A DNA stretch of 64,000 bases from Echinometra lucunter (Eukaryota; Echinodermata; Echinoidea; Camarodonta; Echinometridae): the NCBI GenBank assembly GCA_029962745.1, contig CM057166.1, forward strand, positions 1,633,994 through 1,697,993, given 5' to 3'. Positions 46,901-54,992 of the stretch are shown one piece after another. Under the pieces are notes generated by a model. The model worked only from the letters and a program-made list of their open reading frames with translations. It had not been told where the DNA came from and made no database searches. A program made the translations under genes and the position numbers. How positions within the stretch are numbered: position 1 is the first letter of the stretch; each line of letters starts with the position of its first letter.

Positions 46901-49900
46901 ATATTTAATAAAGCATCTATTTTTCACGTATGATACATCATATTAAAGAGTATTAAATTCCCTACACAGTGATGTCACGTTCAATGGGTTTGAAGATGAT
47001 TTGCATAACATTTTTGGCTCAAATATGTGAAATTTTACCATTTTTACCCAAAATCTTAATTGCATCAAAATACATATTTCGGCGTATTTCAATAGTCTTG
47101 ATGACTAATAATTTCAGACTTTCTAAAAAATTGTCCATATCTTTGGTCAATATAATATAAAAATTTCAACTTCATCACCTATCTAACAACAAAGTTGTAG
47201 GACCCTGAAGTTGAACATTTTAATATTGACTAATTGCACAGAAATTGGTTGCTAAGGGTTGCCTGCCCCCTAGCAATGTTGATATCTTGCTATGTAGAAT
47301 GACATTTCCACCAGTAATTACTATTTCCATGCAGCTGATAAGACATGTGATGTCTATAAAGATGCAGTTTGATCATATTTCATTTATGTATGAATCTTAA
47401 TTGGTTCCCAATGAGCACTATAAAAAGCGACTGCGCCTAGAAACTGATGATGCAGAGATGGAAACTAGCACAGCATTGGTCCAATGATACAGGGAACGAG
47501 TCCTTTCTTAAAGTGGTATTCGTGATTTATGATTTACATTCCAACTCATAAAGATTGTAGATTGTGCGGTTCGTTCACCCCCCTCCCCTTGCGCCATGTT
47601 TAGGCCCCTTCGCTCACCCCATCCTAATAAGTTGTTGATGTTGTCTGTGCCTAGCAATCTACATGTATGTCGTGTGTTCATGAACTATTATAAAAATCTC
47701 GATTATCGGTCCAATAATGCATTACCTTTGTGGTAATGGAGAATTATTGACAAATAAATGAAAGAGTCTCCACAACTCATTAATAGTTAGCATATCTGCC
47801 CATTCCTTACCCTTCTTGCTCCCCCCTCTTTCATTCCCCCTTGTCATATCATTTAGCCTTAAATTTATAGTACTTTCAAGGAAACCAATTAGGATCATCG
47901 GCGAAATACAATTAGACATGCATGCAAGTGCTAAACAAGATTTAAAAAAAAAACATACCCTCTAAGAAAGTTTTTTTTTAGGTTGGTTGAAAATCTTTTT
48001 TATAATAATAAAATTTTTTCTAGATGAACATTTGGTAGGTTCTTATCATGAACCAACAAAACGTTGGTTTAGAAAAATTCACTTACGTTTCATACTGTAC
48101 ATTTCTTTTTACGAAAAATTGACAGGTTCATAAGCAACCGGCAATGATCTTAACCACTTTCTGAGCGTGTAGGGTTCAGAACTAATTCCTTATCCCGCAC
48201 ACCCACTCCCTCAAAACCATGCCCATTTTGAGATTCGAGCCCTTTCCCCCCAAAAAGCTGCCAAACTATTGTTTTATGAAAATTGATGGGAAGAAAATGG
48301 ATATTTACAAATAAGGATTTTGCCCCCAATACCCTACTCTTTTTGCCCAGAAGCTAACCTTACTACAGTTTCACCAATACAGGTAACTATGTGTACTAGT
48401 ATGCTATATGGTCCAAATATATTTGCAATGGCTATCAAACAATAAAAATATAGGTACTAAAGATCAGATGACTTTGACTCAGAAGAGATATTAACGTCGT
48501 TATTTTCTTTTGAGTCGTGAAATGTCTTACTGTGCAGCTGAAATGATTGTTTTTCTAAGCAAAAATAAATAAATAAATAAAGTAAAAATAAATAAATAAA
48601 CTAAATAAAAAAAAAAATAATAAAAGGTCATTGGATTTTTGCCATACCAACAGGAAGAGATAAAAACAAATATACGAACAGAAAGAAGATGCAAGCAACG
48701 CTGCATAGAATTGATAACATCCCATGCAGATAGATATGAAAATGTCAAATTTGCCCTTTTTTCATCCTTGGCTCCGCACACATATCTAGCGAAGCTCCTA
48801 TTTTGGGATCAGAACTCCTAGTCCTCCTCCTCCTTCCTCAACAGCCATGATCCTGCCCATTTTATTTTTTTTAAAGCGAGAAATTGATCAAAATCATAAT
48901 AAAAACATCACAGTACTGCTTATGCCTTATAGGCTTTGAAGATTATGAGAGCATTCAATGAAGAAATCTTTCCCTAGCTCAACAATTTATTATTTTTTTT
49001 TGCTCCTATATTATTAGAATTTACCCCATCCAATTATTCATATGAAATAGTTTTAATACAAATGTACAAATTTGAATTCTGGCCATGCAAATTAAGGCAC
49101 TAAGGATGGTAAAACTAGGAAGCTATTGGGGATGACCGATCATATTGAACAAGTTACACATCCTCATATCCTGGCAGTTTAAAGAAGTAATCAGATAATC
49201 AAGTTTCGCATTTGTTAGGGCGTGACCTAAAACTCTGCCTGTATTAAACCGAGACAATGTTTTTTGTAGCAGGCAGATAGATCTTCATCTTCGGAGTTTT
49301 TCTTGTGACTTGTGTGAAAGTCTGCAAGTTTATTAATTAATGGCCCCCTTTAATACTATCCTGTTTATCATTTTTAGTGTCTTCTTTGCGTGCATTCAAA
49401 AGATCCTTTAAAAATTGACTGACAAGGATCCACTTACACAAAAGAGTTGCCATCAAAATCAAGCTATACTGTAAACTTGATGAACATGGTAAACGCAAGT
49501 CCTTGATACTCTGTCCCGGTTGGTTGAAAGTCACATTGGGTTTATTAGTATTGTTTGGTTTGTTGTTTTTTGTAGTTGCTTTCTAATACAATTTTTTATA
49601 CAAGAGGGAATAAAAGAAGTGGAAAGATTCCTAAAAGTTTTCTTAGCATGAATATCCTGAACCCCTCCCTGATATCCTGAACACATTGACACCCAACAAC
49701 CTTTTACAGCATTCCGTGTCTCAAAAACCCTGAAACTGGGGTTTTGCCCCCTAGGTACAAGAGACCGATGAAGTTAATGGGGAAAAGAAATGTGAATAAC
49801 TTTAAATGCACTATAAGGACACTTTTTCGCTCTTTCTATTTTAAGTTATTTCATACAGGTATAGGTTTGAATGATTTTTTAAAAATATGAAATTAAAAGA

Positions 49901-52703
49901 AAAGACTCCCCCAACTGTTCATTTTGTAAGACTGACCCTTAAACCTATATTCACCGTTTTGTTGAATGTCCTCTTGTTAAACCCATCTGGGATGAAACTC
50001 TTACAGCTATTATTCAGAAAACTAATAAACCACTAAATGTCTCAACATCTGAAAAAAAATTGGTTGCGACTCTGATAATTTCCCTACATATCGTTTTCTT
50101 TTACTTAAATATCATATCTATATGAATTTCAAAACGAACCACCATATTTCGAAGGTTATAATGCTATATAATGGCCAACAAAGAAATTCAAATTGAATAT
50201 TGTATTAAAAAAAAATAACAAACTCCCTATCCATTTCCGGAAATGGAGATTTAAAATTTGAATATTGCTCCAAGTTTTCTTTAATACTACCGGGCATGTT
50301 GGCTCAATGGAAAGAGCGTCCGCCTCATGAACGGGAGGTCGTGGGTTCGATCCCCGGCCGAATCATATCAAAGACTTAAAAAATGGGACCTTCTGCCTTC
50401 TAGCCAGGCGCTCGGCATACAAGAATGGAGAAGGGTAATAATAACAAATGTTATGCAGGGCCCGCTGGAAGAGCAGTATAGAACTGAAGTGGCTACCCTG
50501 GGTAAATAAGACATTATTATTATTATTATCATTATTATTATTATTATTACTACTATTATTATTATTATTATTATCATCATCATCATCATCATCAATGATC
50601 ATTACTCATGTACTATAATGCAGAAAAGACCAGTCATGAAACAGCGTGATTGTCTTTATTTTAATTATTTAATATGAATGAAAACTGTACGTGTAATATT
50701 CTTCAGATTTGAATGGAAAGTACATGTAATAGCTATCTTTTACACACAACCTATGTTATAAGAATAGTGCACAATGTGCCGTTTTCATGTACAGTCTCCT
50801 AGCACCAATCTTATTTTTGAAAAAAAAAGGAATTATTTCTTTTTTTTCTTCCTCTCTCTCTCTTTTCTTTTTACTTGATTGTTTTGATTCATGTATTGAT
50901 ATTTTTCTCGAAAACAAATAAAACACAAAAAAATATTACTAACTTCATGACTGAGTTTTTTTCTCCCTTCTGTTTTCCTCAAGACAATGGAGGTGAAGTG
51001 ACGAAAGGGGGTAACAACTGGCCCCTTCGAGGAGGGAAAGGGTCACTCTGGGAAGGAGGGACACACGGAGTAGGCTTTGTATCCAGTCCCTTACTGCCAG
51101 ATGAAGTCAAGGGAACAATAAACAGGGAACTAATTCATATAAGTGACTGGTTTCCAACTCTAGTTGAAGGAGTGGCGGGCTGGAAATTAAATGGAACCAA
51201 ACTAGACGGCCATAACGTGTGGAACACAATTAGGTAGGAGACTGGTTAATCCTAATTACAAGAACTTTTTTTTATTTGTTTGTTCAAATAATTGTATCGC
51301 CGATGCTCTGCTTCGTTTGGCCACCATAATCCTGGAAAAGATGATCAGCACAATTTCAAGATTCATCATCATCAACAAAAACAACAACAACCACAAACCC
51401 CGAAAAGGAATTTTCCCCGAATTATGATAGATCGTTGCTGACGCATTGCCTTCTCACTATATTGACTCAACGTATGCTACAAACTAACTGCATAATGTCG
51501 TTCTTTCTTTATTTCACAGGAAAGGCGTTCCATCACCAAGAGTAGAACTGCTTCACAATATCAATCCACGGGGTCTTCCTCCGTCATTCTGTAACTTCAC
51601 AGGATCGCAAAAATTCAAGGTTTCCGTGAGAGCTGCTATCAGATATTACGACTGGAAACTCATTACTGGCAACCCAGATAATGGTAGGATGGTTTGATAG
51701 TCATTCCAAAACGGTTCTACAACATCCTCGTTGCGTAATAGCTAAGGCCCTCACTCTCGACTGCTGTGCATCAAATTCATACGGTGTTTTAACCTGATCA
51801 ATGCCCCCCTTTACTATTCGCTTGAAAATATTATGTTTAATATTCTAATATTATGTTTAATATTCTAGATATTACACCTTATAACCTCTAAAAGTCTTCC
51901 ACTATCCTTCGATGGACGACTACAAATCACAAAATGGCTTTGATGTCTCTCAATCTTTGTTTTGCGGCGAAAAAGTGTTTTGTTTAATATGTACACATTT
52001 TCGATTCTGAAATGTTACGTAAAAACAAAGACTATTTTAGGAAGCCCTTTCAGTTATTAGAAGCATTGAATGGTCTGTTGAAAAAAAAGAACATTATTTT
52101 TAAAAAGGAAATGGTTTTATGTAATTGCTTTTGTGTCATTAGTATATCGGAATTGAGTGAAAATCAAAAAATGAAAAGAATTCATAAAGCAATGAGAAAG
52201 ATTAATTCTTTTGATGCACTTGTTTATTCTTCATGAATAACAGGTTTCAATTTGGTCATAATGAAAGATATGCCCTTTAACGATTCATTGGAGATTGTGA
52301 TTGCTATTGGTTTTTTCCCTTCCAGAATTTTCAGGGGTAAAAATGACAAAGAAGTTAACTGAAATGGCAGAAATGTACGCGTTTCTTATTCGTCGTTTCC
52401 ACGCATGTGAACCCTAATGATGCTCATCATTATGCAGGTAAAGGAAACTGGGTTCCTCCTCCGGAATCAAGAAAGAAAACAGTGAAGTCAGTCATACCTC
52501 CTGGAAAGTGCGTTTGGCTTTTCAATATCAAGGACGACCCTAACGAGCATAATGACCTTTCTGAAGAGCAAGGAGATATGGTGGACTTTCTTCTAGACCG
52601 ACTGCAGTTCTATCAGGATGGAGCAGTGGAAGTGCGCTACCCTGACGCTGATCCTCGCGCCAACCCAACGCTGCACAACAACACTTGGGACAGCTGGGAG
52701 TAA
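37537..52703 (+). CDS. Arylsulfatase B/I/J-type sulfatase, seven exons, one frame break
   Basis: Coding exons are 37537-37923, 39922-40108, 45174-45368, 45885-46092, 50984-51233, 51520-51683 and 52438-52703. All junctions are GT/AG with compatible phases. With one surplus G discounted in exon 3, the total is 551 codons plus stop, close to human ARSB (533). Family residues are present: metal-binding D78-D79 (LADDYG), the formylglycine cysteine C116 in CTPSR, K170 and H172 in GKWHLG, and D326-N327 with K344. [22 protein letters not shown] and [13 protein letters not shown] closely follow ARSB/ARSI/ARSJ. An N-terminal hydrophobic segment (13-29) is a signal peptide or anchor. The family hydrolyses sulfate esters of glycosaminoglycans in lysosomes or outside the cell. 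The frame break makes the copy as read inactive unless it is a sequencing error. Confidence 0.93.
37973..38208. mobile_element. MITE-like inverted repeat in sulfatase intron 1
   Basis: The left half holds AAAATCACCATTT, GGAGGAGTGAC and CTTTGAACATGCTGGATTC. The right half holds GAATCCAGCATGTTCAAAG, GTCACTCCTCC and AAATGGTGATT. The arms pair over most of the 236 bp, starting 50 bp after the exon 1 donor. Confidence 0.88.
38210..39900. other. Sulfatase intron 1 remainder
   Basis: A G tract near 38237, a few short direct words, no recognisable coding or mobile sequence. Confidence 0.4.
39922..40108 (+). CDS. Sulfatase exon 2 (GKWHLG motif)
   Basis: Acceptor AATGAATAG is weak in pyrimidines, but the protein continues exactly as in the family: [20 protein letters not shown] and [17 protein letters not shown]. 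Donor GTAGGG, phase 1. Confidence 0.9.
40110..40915. other. Sulfatase intron 2, left part
   Basis: No feature recognised before the (GT)n tract. Confidence 0.4.
40926..40970 (+). repeat. (GT)n tract at the LINE 5' end
   Basis: GTGGGTGTGTGAGTGTGCGT followed by (GT)9. A matching GT tract follows the LINE's 3' end at 44855. Confidence 0.9.
40971..44854 (+). mobile_element. L1/Tx1-type LINE, nearly complete ORF2, in sulfatase intron 2
   Basis: The element includes a 5' leader of about 150 bp, an endonuclease-reverse transcriptase gene (41127-44421), a 3' UTR with internal GT-rich DNA (44568-44632) and an A-rich end (AATAAAAAACATTC then A9). No ORF1 is seen. (GT)n DNA lies directly at both ends, suggesting insertion into a GT microsatellite. 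It lies in the same orientation as the host gene. Confidence 0.88.
41127..44421 (+). pseudogene. LINE ORF2: AP endonuclease plus reverse transcriptase, frame-broken
   Basis: Seven abutting frame segments together make one protein of about 1,100 residues. N-terminal AP-endonuclease motifs: TLNVRGL, FLQETY, the GGD..N region near 41565 and SRLDYW. Then a coiled linker rich in Lys/Glu. RT domain: [42 protein letters not shown] (motif A), [13 protein letters not shown] (motif B) and [10 protein letters not shown] (motif C). C-terminal: [20 protein letters not shown] and [11 protein letters not shown], typical of the L1/Tx1 group. No substitution-type stop interrupts the segments. The six breaks are single-base shifts near 41567 (T3), 41759, 42012 (A6), 42488 (A5), 43379 (A6) and 44263 (A4). 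The copy is therefore young, or intact and misread. Confidence 0.92.
44855..44905 (+). repeat. (GT)n tract and poly-G at the LINE 3' end
   Basis: GTGTGTGTGTGGGTGTGTGT and so on, then about 15 G. Confidence 0.9.
45174..45368 (+). CDS. Sulfatase exon 3, contains a one-base frameshift
   Basis: Acceptor ACAATTTGCAG and donor GTACAT. It starts in frame with [16 protein letters not shown], then runs into a G7 tract (45221-45227) after which that frame hits TAA. The other frame continues with the family sequence [15 protein letters not shown] to exon end, phase 0. Six Gs would keep one frame. Confidence 0.88.
45475..45870. other. Sulfatase intron 3
   Basis: A poly-G tract near 45508-45525. Nothing else recognised. 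Confidence 0.4.
45885..46092 (+). CDS. Sulfatase exon 4
   Basis: Acceptor TTCTTCTTCATCAG and donor [25 protein letters not shown].. [16 protein letters not shown].. ILIFST follows ARSB closely. Ends phase 1 within the Asp codon of DNGG. Confidence 0.95.
46318..46400 (+). repeat. (AAT)n/(ATT)n/(GTT)n microsatellite
   Basis: Short triplet tract in intron 4. Confidence 0.85.
46711..49756. mobile_element. 3.05-kb segment bounded by roughly 80-bp inverted repeats (intron 4)
   Basis: The left end is ACCTAGGGGGC.. ACACGGAATGCTGTAAAAGG.. TTGTTGGGTGTCAGTGTGTT with CAGGA. The right end (49671-49756) is the inverse: TCCTGAACACATTGACACCC.. AACAACCTTTTACAGCATTC.. CCCCCTAGGT. About 90% pairing over 75-85 bp. 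No transposase frame was found inside, so either a large non-autonomous DNA element or two opposite solo copies of a smaller repeat. Confidence 0.6.
49860..50225 (+). pseudogene. L1/Tx1-type LINE C-terminal fragment
   Basis: The plus-strand frame contains CSFCKTDP, one stop, then [20 protein letters not shown], the CX2C..HX4C zinc-finger-like end of L1/Tx1 ORF2 proteins, followed by [19 protein letters not shown]. It differs from the LINE at 41-44 kb. Intron 4 of the sulfatase gene. Confidence 0.85.
50288..50593 (+). mobile_element. tRNA-derived SINE with ATT microsatellite tail
   Basis: Pol III box A TGGCTCAATGG (50300-50310) and box B GGTTCGATCCC (50344-50354) have tRNA spacing, with a CAT triplet at the anticodon position. 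A non-tRNA body of about 150 bp (AGGCGCTCGGCATACAAG, TGCAGGGCCCGCTGG) and an (ATT)n/(ATC)n tail follow. The acceptor stem does not close, so it is not a functional tRNA. Confidence 0.85.
50984..51233 (+). CDS. Sulfatase exon 5
   Basis: Acceptor TTTTCCTCAAG and donor GTAGGA. It completes DNGG and encodes [32 protein letters not shown] and GHNVWNTI. Confidence 0.95.
51520..51683 (+). CDS. Sulfatase exon 6
   Basis: Acceptor TTATTTCACAG and donor [18 protein letters not shown] and [15 protein letters not shown] match the family C-terminal subdomain. Confidence 0.93.
51690..52430. other. Sulfatase intron 6
   Basis: No element recognised. A 74-codon frame (52012-52236) is Lys-rich and has no family match I can name. 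Confidence 0.4.
52438..52703 (+). CDS. Sulfatase exon 7, C-terminus
   Basis: Acceptor [38 protein letters not shown] and [20 protein letters not shown], ending at TAA 52701-52703. These are conserved ARSB/I/J C-terminal motifs. Confidence 0.95.
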
Positions 52704-52765
52704 AACACACTGGTGAAGCTACGCGGCAGTTGGGAGAGGGAAGGGGGGGGGGATAATAATGATAA

Positions 52766-52789
52766 AATAAAATCAATTATATGAATAAA
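52766..52789 (+). terminator. Polyadenylation signals of the sulfatase gene
   Basis: AATAAA at 52766-52771 and again at 52784-52789, 63-81 bp after the stop codon. Confidence 0.6.
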
Positions 52790-52809
52790 TAAATAAAAAA
52801 ACAATTGAT

Positions 52810-53870
52810 GACCTCGCTGTTGCATATGCCCAGTAAGCTTTCAAAATGATGCCAGTGGCACTGCAGTGTTTAGACCAACTGTTAGTCGAATTCGCCACCT
52901 TAATTTATTCATAAAGGATAGAGATGATACGAGGAGGCCTCCTCCTTTGCAGAAGAATGTTATTTAGCTCTAAAATCTCAAAGATAATTTTCATAAAAAC
53001 TTGTCATATTTTCTCATTCCACATGCACTTGACTGCGTGCAACATAAAAATCAAAATATAATGACAAATGCCCATCTGGAAACGCGCAGCAGATATAAAA
53101 AAATAACACTGTCCGTCGGTAAAGATAAAAGGTAAACGTATTAAAATGACGCATAACAAGCATTCGAGATGTGCATGGATGTGATTTATTTATTCGTCAT
53201 AATTCGTTATGATTTTGACATTTACTGTTCGCTTTGTGTTTCGTTTCTTGGACATGACAGATTTTCAAACAAGTTCTTATAAAGAGGACGGCGAACAAGC
53301 ATAGGCGTCACTCCGTTTTATTTTTCTATTTTTTACACTAACAATTTGCTGATAAACACCAAAAAATACTTTTTCAGGTGTCTTTTTCTCCCCAATTCAA
53401 TTCAATTCAATTCATTTTCTACAACAATATAAGAACAAACATAAAAAATACAAACAAAAGTATGAAGAACAATAATAGGATAACAAAATAGGACAAAAAA
53501 TTGAAAAAAAATCGTAACTTTTTTGGGGGACATGCCCACAATGGCAATATATTCTTCAGGTGTCTCTAAAATATTGGGGGGGGGGGGGGGGGAGGGACAT
53601 ACATCATTAGCCCTTTTCAGGTGTCTTTTTCTCCCCCCCCCCCCCATTGGAGGAAAGGCCCTAATAATTAGGGGCGTGATCCCCTGCTCTCCCACCCTCT
53701 ACTGACACCCATGTGAACGATTTCATAAGTATAATATTCTGGGAAATTTAGTAACTGATGACACCAACTATTGATAAACATTTGATCATAGGTAGGAATA
53801 AGAAATGAAAACCAGTTTAGGAAAATGTACATGTACAAGAGACACATCCGGACCTCATGGTCTTAGATTT
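52810..53870. other. Intergenic between sulfatase and TLR, G-tract repeats
   Basis: AATTC repeats at 53396-53415 and a poly-G/poly-C pair at 53577-53645, within which AGGTGTCT..CTCC and CTTTTTCAGGTGTCTTTTTC recur. No gene. Confidence 0.5.
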
Positions 53871-53879
53871 TCATTACCA

Positions 53880-54348
53880 GGGCCCCGTTTCAACAAGTGT
53901 CTTGTCAGTGATTTTTCCTGACAAATTTGCTCTCAGCCAATCAGTACAACTCTGCTCTCATTCACACCTACACACCATCTAGGCTTCTACGCTCCAGTGA
54001 CTCTGGTCTTCTTACAGTTCCAAAATGTAAAACGATGTGGGGGGAAAGGGCATTCATCCATGCGGGGCCCTCACTATGGAATTCCCTCCCACGAGAGATC
54101 CGGGATAGCAAGCGTGTGGAAACATTTAAGATGAAACTAAAAACGTACCTCTTTAACTCATTTTATCAATGATTTTTCTGTTACTTGTAATTTTGTTTGC
54201 CCCCCCCTCCTTCACTTGTGCGCCTTGAGCATCTCTTACGAGATGGATATGGCGCCTAACAAATTGCAAATATTATTATTGTTATTCAAGATTTCAGTAG
54301 CTTAACAGTTGTCCGTAAAAACCACTGACAAGACACTTGATGAAAAGC
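53880..54348. mobile_element. MITE split by a LINE fragment
   Basis: The left half ends in CAGCCAATCAG (about 53943) and starts GGCCCCGTTTCAACAAGTG. The right half (about 54288-54348) ends CACTGACAAGACACTTGATG. AAGTGTCTTGTCAGTG and CACTGACAAGACACTT are exact inverses now 414 bp apart. The intervening DNA is a LINE 3' fragment, so the LINE inserted into the MITE. Confidence 0.85.
53945..54287 (+). pseudogene. CR1/L2-type LINE 3' fragment
   Basis: Frame YTPSRLLRSSDSGLLTVP.. GERAFIHAGPSLWNSLPREI.. VETFKMKLKTYLF to a stop at 54170-54172 is the conserved RT C-terminus. A 3' UTR with GATATGGCGCCTAACAAATT and a short ATT tail follows. Confidence 0.93.
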
Positions 54349-54796
54349 TCCTCAGATTCGTCTTGAAACTTCATGAGAATGCACAATTTGACCTCGAACT
54401 TAGTGGACTATTCGTGTTATTTACACACAGTCTTGAATATTGAAGATAACTTTGCCTTCGTCATTTTAAAAGGAAACATCCGGAAAGGCAGCGATAGTAA
54501 TTAATAGGACGTTGGGAAACATATACTTTCTTGATTTTTCAAAGCAGTTTTCATCAAAGAATCCATTAATGTAATTTCATGATAATTACGCAGAAAAGGA
54601 AATCAGACGATTTCTTTGATATTCATAATGCGATTATTCATGATGATGATTAATCTAACCCGACTGCTAGGAAAGAAAGTAGGCCTATAAGCTTGTAATT
54701 ATTTAAGTAGCTACCGACGCGTGCATGTATGGCATCCGAAGAACATAGGATTACTGCTTTATATACTGAAAGGAACCAATTGAACCCGTAACCTCA

Positions 54797-54955
54797 GGGG
54801 AGCGTTTCATGAAAGGACTTGTCGGATGTTTTATCCGACAAAGTTTGTTTTATCCGACAGTTGCCATAGTAACGATGCTTCTCAGCCAATGAAAATCAAG
54901 GAAAGATGTCAGATCTGACAACTTGTCAAACAACAAATGTTGGTCAAACGCTCCC
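54797..54955. mobile_element. MITE with GGGAGCGTTT ends
   Basis: GGGGAGCGTTTCATGAAAGG at the left and AAACGCTCCC at the right, with inner GGACTTGTCGGAT against ATCTGACAACTTGTC. It has the internal TCTCAGCCAATGAAAATCA motif also found in the 53880 MITE. Confidence 0.88.
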
Positions 54956-54992
54956 TATGCCACCTGACCGCAGCCCTACCACGTATCTTCTT

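Noticed and set aside
50290..50365. Functional tRNA-Met gene
   Set aside because: Boxes A and B are good but the acceptor stem does not pair and a SINE body and tail follow.
27759..52703. CCP exons and sulfatase exons as one fused gene
   Set aside because: The sulfatase has its own ATG and N-terminal hydrophobic segment at 37537, and no acceptor precedes it in the phase needed.
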